This document shows, piece after piece, positions 15,492 to 24,269 of a stretch of DNA of 59,448 nucleotides (position 1 is its first letter; every line of letters starts with the position of its first letter). The position numbers were made by a program, and so were the translations under genes. Where the stretch lies: assembly GCF_016482785.1 (NCBI RefSeq), contig NZ_JAEMXM010000033.1:1-59448 (forward strand), written 5' to 3'. This DNA comes from Paenibacillus alkalitolerans (lineage in GTDB: Bacteria > Bacillota > Bacilli > Paenibacillales > YIM-B00363). The notes beneath the pieces were generated by a model. That model saw only the letters and a list, made by a program, of their open reading frames with translations. It searched no databases and was not told the DNA's origin.

Positions 15492-18400
15492 ACCGTCGGG
15501 CGAACCTCAAAGCGAATCGATGATGAGGCGGAACCGGTCGCAAACGACCAAATATCCGATAACGTCCGCCCGCCGAACGAGTCATAAGCCACCGCGTACC
15601 ATTGATATACCGTGTCGCGCGCGAGGTTGAGCCAGCTTGCCGAAGCGGTCTCCCCGCCGGCAACGCCGGCAGCCGTGCCGATCAATTGGTCCGAATACAC
15701 GTTCACTTCGACATAATCGGTCGCCACACGCTTCGTCTTCGGCTGCAGATCCAAATCCAAGCTAAATTCGTCCTTGCCCGGGTACTCGTCGGTGTTGTAG
15801 AAGTTGTAGTCGTTCAGGTACGGCGAGTACGTCTTGATATGAAGCTTGTTGTTGTCTATATCGAACTGCATCAAGCGGATGTATCCTTGTCCGCCTTCCG
15901 GACCGCCCTGGTAATCGGCAAGCATCTGGTACACGCTGCGGTCCGGCTGCCCGTCCCCGTTGTCGTCGATTTCATCCACCAACAGCTCCGCATCATGGTA
16001 ATGGCCTGAGAGTGCGGCGATGACATTTTTGTTCGGGACGACGACTTTCTGGAAAATTTTCTCCGCGATCGGACTGCGGTTGCCCGAAACGAGCAAGTAC
16101 TCGTGGAAGTTCAACACCGCCATACGGTCCGGGTGCTGCCGGACGACTTCGTTGATCCACTCGATTTCTTCGTCGCCGATGCCCCATCCCATGTAAACGA
16201 ATATATAATCGTTGCCGTTCGACGAGATCAAATCGTAGTGACCGCGGTTGTTGTCCAAGGAACCGCCGTAGGTCGGCTGCTTCTTGAAGCGGTCTTCCCC
16301 GAAGTGCTTCCAATACTGGTCGTACGCTCCCAGCTTGCCGTACACGTCATGGTTGCCCGCCAACACGCCGTACGGAATGTTCGCGTCTTCCAGCACTTTC
16401 ATGTTCTCGGACGCCACTTCCCATTGATACGGCTTATCCGCCTCATCCACAAGATCGCCGGTGTGGACCACATACTTGATCTTCATCTCGTCCTTCTTGG
16501 CGGCGATCCAATCAACAATCGACTTGTAAATATGCGGATAGCTCTCGGAATAATACTGCGTATCGGACATCCACACGAACGAATAATCGTAGTCGTCCGG
16601 GGTCGGCGGAATTTCATCCTGCACAAGAACATGCATCGACCCGCCGTCAACGGTGTACTCGCCGGCCGTCACGTTCGCCTTCAACTCGAAATCTTCCGCA
16701 CCTGCGACATGGGTCGTAAGACTCACCCATTCGCCGGCAGCCGGTTTCCACGCATACATCGTCACTTTTCGGCCTTCGAGGGAGTTGCCCTTCCACACGA
16801 TTTCCACCGGATCGGACGGCTTCACAGACGAATCCAGCTTCACCTGATAGCGTTGATAAGGAAACTCGCTTACCGCATCCGTCACGAGATAGCCGCCGTC
16901 CGCCGCGCCGATTTTCCGGTACGCCTCCTCGTCGAACGCCGTTTCTCCTTCCGGGATCATCGTCAACGGCGGTTCGCGGTCCACCGCGTTCTCAAACCCC
17001 GCGAAAGCGTCTAAAGTCGCCGCGTTGTACTTGAACCCTCTGTAGAACGAAACGTTCATCTCGTCGTTCGTCGGGTCGGACACCGTAACGGTTAATTCAG
17101 CGCCGGCGGTCACTCCTTTGGCTCCTTGCTTCGGAGTTACGAGCTCCGGCTTGTCCGGATGCTCCTCGGGCGTCGTGAATGCGACCGTCTTGCGCGACAC
17201 GTTCCCGACCTTGTCTTTCGCCTCAATTTGCAGCACATGATTCCCGGAGGGCAGCGAAGCGGACGAGGCTTCGTACGGCAGCGATATCGTCCGGCCGTCC
17301 AACGACGCCTCCACTTGGTCCACACCCGCAAGGGCATCCGTTACAGCAGCATTAATGGTGAAAGTCCCTTTATACTCGCGGCCCTCGGCAACCGTCGCAT
17401 CAATCTCAGGCGCTGTATTGTCCACGATGACCTGCTTCGTCACTTCAAGATTGCTGCCGTCGGTCACTTTAATCCGATGAACTCCGTCCGCGGCTTGCGT
17501 CGTGTCCCACCGGTACGCCTTCGATCTCAGATGCTCCGAACCGAGGCTGAAGCGGAAATCGATCACCGGATGTTTCCCAGCGCTGTCCCCCATCTTGATG
17601 ACCGCTTCACGGTCGGCATACAGCGGGTCGTACACTTCGGCGCCGTCGGCCAACACCAACCGGACATTCCGGACGTCGAAATCGTCCTTATTTTCTTCCG
17701 GACGCGTGTCGAAAGGCGACGCCTTCGAACCGGCCCGGATCGAAACGATATTGTCCCCAAGCTGAAACCGATCCGCCGCAACCGGAACCGTCAACGTCTC
17801 CCAGCTGTTGATCGTATCGTCGAATATGCGCAATATTTCCTCGCCGACGGTCACGCCGTTCTTGAAATAGTAATTGACGCCCGTCGCATCGAAAGCGAAA
17901 TACGCGTCGTTCTCCAACGCCGGGTACGTATCTTGGCCCGCTTCGGAATCGTCGATGAGCAAGCTCAACTGTTCTGGCGGAAGCTGCTCCGAAGTGGCTT
18001 TCAGAATATATGAGCCGGCGACGAATTCGCCCTCCTTCACGTTCAAGCGCAGCGCCGATCGGTCCGGTCCCCCGGCGATGCGGATGCGGTACGTGTCGCT
18101 CGCCACCTCGTGCGTGCCGTCGGACACCACGTAATAGTAATCGATGTATGATTTGCCGATCAGTTCCGGAGAGTAAATTTTATGATGATAAAATGTATCC
18201 GCAAAACTTTCTTCCAAATAACGCTTGATATATTCGGTTTGCAGGTTCGTCTTATAGAATACCGCTACGCTCTTTACGCCGTTCTCATCCTTGGCGTCGG
18301 CAATGAGCTCGAAGTCTTTCGATTGATCGACTTCCGTCAGTTCCGTCAAATCCGCGACGACAGGCTGCTGCGTATCTTCCGGGAGCTTGACCGGCATCGG

Positions 18401-19918
18401 CGGCACTTGGCCGGCGCTAATCGTTCCCGGAGTGGCCGGTTCGGTTCCCGCGCTGTATTTGACCATGTCGCGGGAGCCGTTGAGCGGATATTTGTAGAAT
18501 ATCCCTTTATTCGCTACCGTCTCCGCATCATTGTCGTAAGAGGCGACGATCAAATCGTTGTTTGTATTGGTGGATACGATGAGGCCGCGCTTTCCTCCGT
18601 TGGCCATCCCGCCGGCGTGGACACGGACGATATCTTCGTTTTCTTTCAAATTCGCTTTGTAGTTGGCGTTAAAATCGGACACAGTCAAGCTGTCGTTTCG
18701 CCCGTTGATGACCCAGAACACCAGCGTTTCGCGCGAAGGGATAACGATATCCTCCACCTCCGCCGGCCAAATCACATCGGCTTCCGGACCGGAATCGGTA
18801 TAACGGTATTGGAGTTTGTAGTCTTTGAAATTGATTGCGCGATCCGTATTATTGTAAATTTCGACAAACTCGTAACCGTCCGCCCCATTAACATTGGTAG
18901 AATCGGGGACGAGCTCGGTAATTAAGAACGGAGGCATTTGGTCAAAGTCGATGTCCGGGAACTTCACTTCAACGCCATACGTATCGGTCGTTACCGTGTT
19001 CCTGCTGTCCCTCGCTTGGATGAAATAGAGCAGTTGATTTTCTACCAACGCGCTCTTAGGAATCGTGCCCAAGTACAGGCTGTCTCCCGCCGGGGCCATC
19101 GGTACCGACGCGAAATCGGCCGCGGAAGCGGTTTTATAGAACAGCGATGCCGTTACGGGATCGTTATATACGGCATCGGTTACCGTATCCTCGTAATTCG
19201 TAATGTTAGCGGCAACGGTAATATCGCTGGAATAATCCGCTTCCGTAACCGGCGAATGCTCGATGTGCGGCGGCCGGTTGTCCGGTTCCTCAGGCAGGTC
19301 GACCGGAGTGCCGGGCAGTTGTGCCGGGTCGGCCGCTCCGGGCGTCGGAGCCGCCTTCACGGCAAATTTCTCCTCCTCGATCCCCGTCCCGCTCCACTTG
19401 TAATGCACGCCCAACCCTGCGCCGACGTCCGTCTGCAGGTAGCTCGCGGAGGCGATTTCCACCCCTTGCGGGTTTCTGATCACGATCGCCCGGTTGCCGC
19501 TGTTCGCCATACCGGAGAAACCGCCGACTTCGACAATGCCGCCGCCCGATATGTTCACGCCGTATTTCGCGTTGAATTGGGCCGCCGTCCGGCCCGCGTT
19601 GTTGTACCAGAACACTATCGTCCGCTGCGGCTCGACCACCGCCTGCGGGAACGTCAGCGTCAAGTCAGCGCCGCTGCCTGACGTATACCGGTACAAGAAC
19701 GTGTAATCGTTCAACACGATCACCCGGTTGGAATTGTTGTACACCTCGAAAAATTCGTACTCATCCGCTCCGGATACGTCCGGATGAATTTCCGTAACGA
19801 TCAGCTCCGGCGCGGGCAGTTGCTCGCCTTCCGCAACGATTTGCGGGATCCAGCTTCCGAACAGCAAACAGCTCGCCGTCAGCAATGACAGCCATCTTTT
19901 TATACTGCGCGACAACAT
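15488..19918 (-). CDS. very large secreted lamin-tail / metallophosphoesterase protein
   Basis: A 1476-aa protein with signal peptide (MLSRSIKRWLSLLTASCLLF...). Two lamin-tail domains come first (ELIVTEIHPDVSGADEYEFF near 38; FLITELVPDSTNVNGADGYE near 335), then Ig-like modules, then a calcineurin-like phosphoesterase with SDTQYY (about 1106), HTGDLVDEAD, AGNHDVYG (about 1189), NFHEYL and SGHYHDAEL (about 1307): a complete metal-binding set. It ends in a fibronectin-like segment. ATG at 19918 has AGGAGTGA 6 nt before it. It follows the HupE-like gene by 28 nt, so the two form an operon. A -1 shift removes its last about 290 residues. Likely extracellular phosphatase or nuclease; substrate unknown. 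Confidence 0.88.
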   Translation of the reverse strand: MLSRSIKRWLSLLTASCLLFGSWIPQIVAEGEQLPAPELIVTEIHPDVSGADEYEFFEVYNNSNRVIVLNDYTFLYRYTSGSGADLTLTFPQAVVEPQRTIVFWYNNAGRTAAQFNAKYGVNISGGGIVEVGGFSGMANSGNRAIVIRNPQGVEIASASYLQTDVGAGLGVHYKWSGTGIEEEKFAVKAAPTPGAADPAQLPGTPVDLPEEPDNRPPHIEHSPVTEADYSSDITVAANITNYEDTVTDAVYNDPVTASLFYKTASAADFASVPMAPAGDSLYLGTIPKSALVENQLLYFIQARDSRNTVTTDTYGVEVKFPDIDFDQMPPFLITELVPDSTNVNGADGYEFVEIYNNTDRAINFKDYKLQYRYTDSGPEADVIWPAEVEDIVIPSRETLVFWVINGRNDSLTVSDFNANYKANLKENEDIVRVHAGGMANGGKRGLIVSTNTNNDLIVASYDNDAETVANKGIFYKYPLNGSRDMVKYSAGTEPATPGTISAGQVPPMPVKLPEDTQQPVVADLTELTEVDQSKDFELIADAKDENGVKSVAVFYKTNLQTEYIKRYLEESFADTFYHHKIYSPELIGKSYIDYYYVVSDGTHEVASDTYRIRIAGGPDRSALRLNVKEGEFVAGSYILKATSEQLPPEQLSLLIDDSEAGQDTYPALENDAYFAFDATGVNYYFKNGVTVGEEILRIFDDTINSWETLTVPVAADRFQLGDNIVSIRAGSKASPFDTRPEENKDDFDVRNVRLVLADGAEVYDPLYADREAVIKMGDSAGKHPVIDFRFSLGSEHLRSKAYRWDTTQAADGVHRIKVTDGSNLEVTKQVIVDNTAPEIDATVAEGREYKGTFTINAAVTDALAGVDQVEASLDGRTISLPYEASSASLPSGNHVLQIEAKDKVGNVSRKTVAFTTPEEHPDKPELVTPKQGAKGVTAGAELTVTVSDPTNDEMNVSFYRGFKYNAATLDAFAGFENAVDREPPLTMIPEGETAFDEEAYRKIGAADGGYLVTDAVSEFPYQRYQVKLDSSVKPSDPVEIVWKGNSLEGRKVTMYAWKPAAGEWVSLTTHVAGAEDFELKANVTAGEYTVDGGSMHVLVQDEIPPTPDDYDYSFVWMSDTQYYSESYPHIYKSIVDWIAAKKDEMKIKYVVHTGDLVDEADKPYQWEVASENMKVLEDANIPYGVLAGNHDVYGKLGAYDQYWKHFGEDRFKKQPTYGGSLDNNRGHYDLISSNGNDYIFVYMGWGIGDEEIEWINEVVRQHPDRMAVLNFHEYLLVSGNRSPIAEKIFQKVVVPNKNVIAALSGHYHDAELLVDEIDDNGDGQPDRSVYQMLADYQGGPEGGQGYIRLMQFDIDNNKLHIKTYSPYLNDYNFYNTDEYPGKDEFSLDLDLQPKTKRVATDYVEVNVYSDQLIGTAAGVAGGETASASWLNLARDTVYQWYAVAYDSFGGRTLSDIWSFATGSASSSIRFEVRPTV

Positions 19919-19946
19919 GCATTCTCACTCCTACGGTTTGTTTTTC

Positions 19947-21086
19947 TTACATTCCTGCGACACGTTCGATGAACCAAAACAGCCCGAGCGCGCCGATCGT
20001 TCCGGAAGTTGCATACGTCCAGTAAGGACGACTTGTCCAGCTTGTCCATCTGCGCAGCGCCCAGAGCATCGGCAGCACGGCCGCCACTACCGCGAGTTGG
20101 CCGAGTTCCACTCCGAGATTGAACGACAGTAACGGCAGCGCCACATTGCCGTTGCTCAACGTGCCCTGCAGAAGCTCCGCGAACCCAAAGCCGTGAATCA
20201 AGCCGAACAGCATGGCGATCTGCCAGCGCCGTTCTTTGTTTTTCTTAGCGAAAACGTTCTCCACAGCGACATACACAATGCTTAACGCAATTAACGGCTC
20301 AACGAGAAGCGGGGACACAGACGCCAGTTCAAGCGACGCTAGTACAAGCGTAATGCTGTGCCCGACGGTGAACGCCGTTAATAGCTTGAGGAGCGCACGC
20401 TTGTCCCGCTCGACGGCGATCAAGCCGAAAACAAACAGCAAATGATCGATCCCCGACCAGATGTGCTCCATCCCCATCGCCGTGTAATCGCGTGCGACAG
20501 CAAGCCAAGAAGAACGTTCTCCTCCGCCTCCGACTGCCGCTCCGCTTCCTTCCGCGCCGCCTATGCCCTTGATCTGAATGATGTTGTTACTCCTGTTCAA
20601 CACCTGCTCGACGGCTTGATCTCCCAGCCGGATCGTGGCGAAGCTGCGGTGATCCTCGGCCAACCCGTCGAAAAATACGGCATATTGCAATTGATAGAGC
20701 TGCACCGGCTCCGCAAACTCAAACACGATGTCGAGCTCCACCATTCGCATCTTCGCTCGCTCCGCCATTTGCGCATTCTTGAGCTCGGGTTCGGCGAGCT
20801 TTCCGTCGCCTGTGATGATCACATAATTGTTGACGAATTTTTCGAGCTCCGAGCTGGATTGCCCCAGCTCCCCGTCCGTGACGGCGCCGTCTTTATTCGC
20901 ATCAACCGCCGGCATCGCTTCGGCTATGTCGTGTTCCGCCAGGAACAGATTGTATTCGAGCGTCTTCTCTCCAATGGAAATGTCCGAATACCCCGTCGAT
21001 GAAAAATGCGCCTCCGCCGCCGGTAACCCGCACATTAAGATCATCCACGCCGCGACAACAGGCAAAACGGCCATTCTCAGCTGCAT
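19947..21086 (-). CDS. HupE/UreJ-family membrane protein with EF-hand-like loop
   Basis: The ATG at 21086 is preceded by GGAGG with 6-nt spacing; 379 aa. A signal peptide ends near AEA-HFSS. The outer domain carries a calcium-type loop DANKDGAVTDGEL near residue 60. The C-terminal half has about seven helices with the HupE/UreJ_2 motifs MEHIWSGIDHLLFVFGL, TVGHSITL and GLIHGFGFAE, whose His/Asp residues suggest metal binding. Family members are proposed metal (Ni, Co) transporters or of unknown role. Here it is coupled with a secreted phosphoesterase, so metal supply to that enzyme is a possible link (inference). Confidence 0.85.
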   Translation of the reverse strand: MQLRMAVLPVVAAWMILMCGLPAAEAHFSSTGYSDISIGEKTLEYNLFLAEHDIAEAMPAVDANKDGAVTDGELGQSSSELEKFVNNYVIITGDGKLAEPELKNAQMAERAKMRMVELDIVFEFAEPVQLYQLQYAVFFDGLAEDHRSFATIRLGDQAVEQVLNRSNNIIQIKGIGGAEGSGAAVGGGGERSSWLAVARDYTAMGMEHIWSGIDHLLFVFGLIAVERDKRALLKLLTAFTVGHSITLVLASLELASVSPLLVEPLIALSIVYVAVENVFAKKNKERRWQIAMLFGLIHGFGFAELLQGTLSNGNVALPLLSFNLGVELGQLAVVAAVLPMLWALRRWTSWTSRPYWTYATSGTIGALGLFWFIERVAGM

Positions 21087-21210
21087 AAACACCCTCCTCT
21101 AAACGACCGCAGCCGTAGTAACTCTATGATTCTAGCGAACTAATTCTATTGAATTTGTGTAAACGTATCGTCAGCGGCGTATTAAGTTATTGTGAAGCAG
21201 CGCGGCACAA

Positions 21211-21244
21211 AAAATAGACTGCCGAGAGACTTTCTCGGCAGTCT
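21211..21244 (-). terminator. terminator of the GH43 gene
   Basis: AGACTGCCGAGA (21216-21227) pairs with TCTCGGCAGTCT (21233-21244), a perfect 12-bp stem; on the minus strand it is followed by ATTTTTTG. It ends the arabinanase transcript 39 nt after its stop codon. Confidence 0.92.
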
Positions 21245-21282
21245 GACCTCCAAGAAGGGAGGTTTTATATTGTAATCATTAT

Positions 21283-22692
21283 TTACTGCTTATTTAGCTT
21301 CCACTGGAGGTTGTAGCTTACGCTGTCGCCATACTGTTTGGCAATGGAGCCATTCGCCGACTGGTTGCCATTGTCCAGGTACAGGCCCGTGGCGCGGTTC
21401 TTGAACTTCATATAGCCGCTGCCGGCATCGATAATTTCCCACTGCTGATTGAAGCTGCTGCTGTCGCTCCACTGTCCTGCATTTGAGCCCGCGCTGGTGC
21501 GCCCCATACCGTCAACTCTCAAGCCGGTAGCCCGGTTAATTAGCTTGTAGTAATTATTCCCGAGATTGACGATTTCAAACTGCTGGTTGTAGCTGGAACT
21601 GCTTGACCACTGACCCAAGTCGGCACCATTATTCGTGAAGCCAAGTCCATCGAGATAAAGCGACGAAAAACCGCGGTTTTGTATCTTGTAATACCCGCTG
21701 CTGGCGCTGTAAGACGGCCATTTCTCAGCATCCCAATACAGATCGCGAATACGAAGCGTCGGGAAACCGTTGTTGTTTGCATCGTACGCATGACGGACCA
21801 TGATCCATTGGTTCCCGTCAAAGAAAGGTTCTTGTCCCCCGGGACCTTTCCACCTGGAATCTCCTACTTCAAGTATCGTTCCGCCGCCATCCATCATGCT
21901 TGTTCCGGCCTTGTCTACGTAAGGTCCCGTAATGCTTTTTGAACGGCCGTAAGCGATCTTATAGTTGCTATCCGAACCTCTGCAGCAATAGTCAAAAGCT
22001 ACGAACATATAATAGTAGCCCTGTGTGTAAACAATTTTAGCGCCTTCTATAGGATTATTGGTTACACCCGGCCTGGTTGCGATGGAGTGAATGGTTGCGC
22101 CTGATGCAGGTTTCATGGTTGAAGGGTCAAGTTGTACAAGCTTGATGCCGGAAAAGAAGGAGCCGAAAGACATCCATAGATTGCCGGAAGTATCCTTTGT
22201 GATGCCGGGATCTATAGCATTATAGTCCTTTGTGGAGTCGGAGTATATGACAAGCCCTTCATCTCTCCAATCCCCTTCCAATATGCTTGAGCAGGACATG
22301 AGACCGATCAGGGACTTGTTTGTGCCAAATTCGGAGTAAGCATAATAGAGCCAGTATCTGCCGTTCTCAAAAATGATATCCGGAGCCCATACTTCATTAA
22401 CATTTTCGGTTCTATTTACATAGTTGTGCCACCAAGACAGCGTGCCGGTAAAGATGGGAGTGCCCTGGTTCCAGCTCTTCCCGTCGTTGGAATACTTGAC
22501 TTTGAGGTAATCCCCCGTATAGAACATCCACCACATATTGCCTTCTTTAATTACGGTAGGGTCATGAGCTTCAACATTTCCGGAAAGTGTCCATTCCGCG
22601 GCTAATACCGGCAATACTGCAGTTAATGACATGATAAGTACGAGCAACATTGCGGCAAACATGCGCTTACTTCGAATTTTTAACACTCTCAT
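21283..22692 (-). CDS. secreted GH43 arabinanase-like enzyme with ricin-type CBM13
   Basis: 469 aa from ATG 22692 (AGGAGG 8 nt upstream). Signal peptide to LAA. The five-blade GH43 domain shows HDPTVIKEG (base Asp44), WAPDIIFENGRYWLYY, YNAIDPGITKD and PIEGAKIVYTQGYYYMF (acid Glu), the triad expected for arabinan endo-1,5-alpha-L-arabinosidases. From about residue 330 three ricin-like repeats follow, each ending in a QxF/QxW motif (NQQFEIV, NQQWEII, NLQWKL), a carbohydrate-binding module. A monocistronic plant-polysaccharide gene under the divergent regulator. Confidence 0.92.
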   Translation of the reverse strand: MRVLKIRSKRMFAAMLLVLIMSLTAVLPVLAAEWTLSGNVEAHDPTVIKEGNMWWMFYTGDYLKVKYSNDGKSWNQGTPIFTGTLSWWHNYVNRTENVNEVWAPDIIFENGRYWLYYAYSEFGTNKSLIGLMSCSSILEGDWRDEGLVIYSDSTKDYNAIDPGITKDTSGNLWMSFGSFFSGIKLVQLDPSTMKPASGATIHSIATRPGVTNNPIEGAKIVYTQGYYYMFVAFDYCCRGSDSNYKIAYGRSKSITGPYVDKAGTSMMDGGGTILEVGDSRWKGPGGQEPFFDGNQWIMVRHAYDANNNGFPTLRIRDLYWDAEKWPSYSASSGYYKIQNRGFSSLYLDGLGFTNNGADLGQWSSSSSYNQQFEIVNLGNNYYKLINRATGLRVDGMGRTSAGSNAGQWSDSSSFNQQWEIIDAGSGYMKFKNRATGLYLDNGNQSANGSIAKQYGDSVSYNLQWKLNKQ

Positions 22693-22739
22693 CAAAACTT
22701 CCTCCTTTAAATGGCGTCAAACATTCTTCCTTACCGTTT

Positions 22740-22765
22740 TGAAAGCGCTTTACAATCAAATTATA
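22740..22765 (-). promoter_or_regulatory. GH43 promoter with cre/LacI-type operator
   Basis: On the minus strand a TATAAT hexamer lies at 22765-22760, and just downstream AAAGCGCTTT (22742-22751) is a perfect palindrome with the central CG of LacI-family operators. TGAAAGCG matches half of the catabolite-response element; the other half (CGCTTTACA) is off by two bases. The position overlapping the transcription start suits repression. No clear -35 box is seen. Confidence 0.55.
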
Positions 22766-22786
22766 CTCAATTAAAAATATAGTTTA

Positions 22787-22804
22787 TATAATCAATTGAT
22801 TATA
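22787..22804. promoter_or_regulatory. 18-bp perfect palindrome between GH43 and its regulator
   Basis: TATAATCAATTGATTATA is perfectly symmetric and sits in the 171-bp intergenic region between the divergent genes. It is a candidate operator for the GntR/LacI-type regulator encoded to the right, and overlaps possible -10 sequences for that gene. Confidence 0.5.
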
Positions 22805-22863
22805 ATATTTTAGTTGTTATGTTTTTCTTTTTCGAGTTATTATACATTAACGAGGTGAGGATA

Positions 22864-23958
22864 TTGGTTAAGACTGCTCTCTATAAGCAAATCCATCAGG
22901 ATATTAAAGAAAGAATCATTTCCGGCAATCTGCGTCCGAAAGACCGGGTTCCGTCCGAGCAAGAACTCATGGACGAATACAAGGTGAGCAAAATTACGGT
23001 CAAGAACGCGCTGGCCGCTTTGGCGGATGAAGGTCTTGTCATCCGGATTCAGGGGAAAGGAACCTTTGTATCGCCGGCGATCAACGGCGAACAGTTGAGG
23101 AGCAGTTCCGCCTCGGTTCAGGAGGCAAACAACTTTATCGGCTTCATCGTTCCGACTATGAAAACCCGGGTGATTCAGCAGCTGGTCGAGCATTTGGAAT
23201 ACTTTCTTCGCGAGGCGGGGTTTCATATGGTTCTCCGGTTGACGCGCGAATCGTCCGCCGAAGAATCCCGGGCCATCCGCGAGCTCACCGAATCGAACGT
23301 AAGAGGACTCGTCGTATTCCCCACCGAGGACGAAAAATATAACGAATCCCTGCTGCGGCTGTCTCTGGATAAATTCCCTTTCGTCTTTATCGACCGGTTT
23401 CTCCGGAACATCGAGACCTATACGATCACTTCCGATAATCTTGGCGGCGTCTGCGAGACCGTGTCCTACTTGCTCAATAAAGGGCACCGTCATATCGCCC
23501 TCATTTCTCCGGAAAATGTAAATACTGCGATCGAGGACCGGACCAACGGATTTGAACGAGCCTACATCGACAAAGGCATCTCCATCGACAAAAGCCTCTG
23601 GTGCCATGTTCCGCTGAACATTTTGCGCAACGAAAATGCCCTTCCCTATTTAACGGAATTTATTTCCTCCCATCCTCAGATTACAGCTGCATTTGCCTTA
23701 ACGGCGGAGATGACCAATCTGACTTTCCGAGCCATAAATTCCCCCCGGAGAAACTCCAATGCGGGTCCGATCGAGCTCATCTCCTTCGACGACCCGGAAA
23801 TACCGGGTATCCCTTATGTGAAGCAAGACGAGAGGAAGCTGGCACAAACAGCCGTCCAGCTCTTAATCCGGCAGATGGAATCGAACTATGCGCCGCAGCA
23901 AGCGGTGATCCCGGTCAAGTTCGTGCTGCCGGCGCCGCACCTGGAGGAGAAGATTTGA
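22864..23958 (+). CDS. GntR/LacI-type (AraR-like) transcriptional regulator
   Basis: 364 aa from TTG 22864, preceded by GAGGTG 6 nt upstream; the frame is open further back but that part is AT-rich and non-conserved. The N-terminus is a GntR winged helix (LYKQIHQDIKERIISGNL, VPSEQELMDEYKVSKITVKN, GKGTFVSP). From about residue 85 it has a LacI/periplasmic-binding effector domain (FIGFIVPTM, FVFIDRF, GHRHIALISPENV, ELISFDDPEIP). This architecture is that of AraR, a repressor of arabinose-utilisation genes released by L-arabinose. Divergence from an arabinanase supports the same ligand class. Confidence 0.9.
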   Translation: MVKTALYKQIHQDIKERIISGNLRPKDRVPSEQELMDEYKVSKITVKNALAALADEGLVIRIQGKGTFVSPAINGEQLRSSSASVQEANNFIGFIVPTMKTRVIQQLVEHLEYFLREAGFHMVLRLTRESSAEESRAIRELTESNVRGLVVFPTEDEKYNESLLRLSLDKFPFVFIDRFLRNIETYTITSDNLGGVCETVSYLLNKGHRHIALISPENVNTAIEDRTNGFERAYIDKGISIDKSLWCHVPLNILRNENALPYLTEFISSHPQITAAFALTAEMTNLTFRAINSPRRNSNAGPIELISFDDPEIPGIPYVKQDERKLAQTAVQLLIRQMESNYAPQQAVIPVKFVLPAPHLEEKI

Positions 23959-23978
23959 AAAATTCTATAATGCAAAAA

Positions 23979-24016
23979 AACCGGAACCCCCTGAACGGGA
24001 ATTCCGGTTATTCTTT
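23979..24016. terminator. terminator after the regulator gene
   Basis: AACCGGAA (23979-23986) pairs with TTCCGGTT (24002-24009), with inner CCCC/GGGG pairing; ATTCTTTT follows on the plus strand and an A-run precedes, so it can work in both directions for the convergent regulator and small membrane gene. Confidence 0.75.
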
Positions 24017-24061
24017 TCGTTCGGATCGATGACGATGATGCTTTGCGTTTACATTAACTTC

Positions 24062-24202
24062 TTAAAACAGCAGCTCCCACGCCAGCCACAGGATCCCGAC
24101 CCACAAAACCGCGCCGATCGCAATCCCGAACAAAATGCCGCGCCACACCGACAGATCCGACTCCCTGGCGCCGCCTCTTTCGTAACGTTCGTCGTCTTTC
24201 AT
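24062..24202 (-). CDS. small membrane protein, 46 aa
   Basis: The frame begins ATG at 24202 with GGGAG 10 nt upstream and reads MKDDERYERGGARESDLSV..., then one strong membrane helix (GILFGIAIGAVLWVGILWL) and ends in AWELLF. A polar N-tail plus single C-terminal helix and a ribosome binding site argue for a real gene. No family recognised; such small proteins are common in Paenibacillus-type genomes. It lies 67 nt downstream of nothing on its strand and just beyond the importer ATPase gene's stop. Confidence 0.7.
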   Translation of the reverse strand: MKDDERYERGGARESDLSVWRGILFGIAIGAVLWVGILWLAWELLF

Positions 24203-24269
24203 GCGCGCTCAACTCCCATACTGCAGTCTATTACTACAAGTATGGGAATGTGATAGTTTGTTTAAACCT

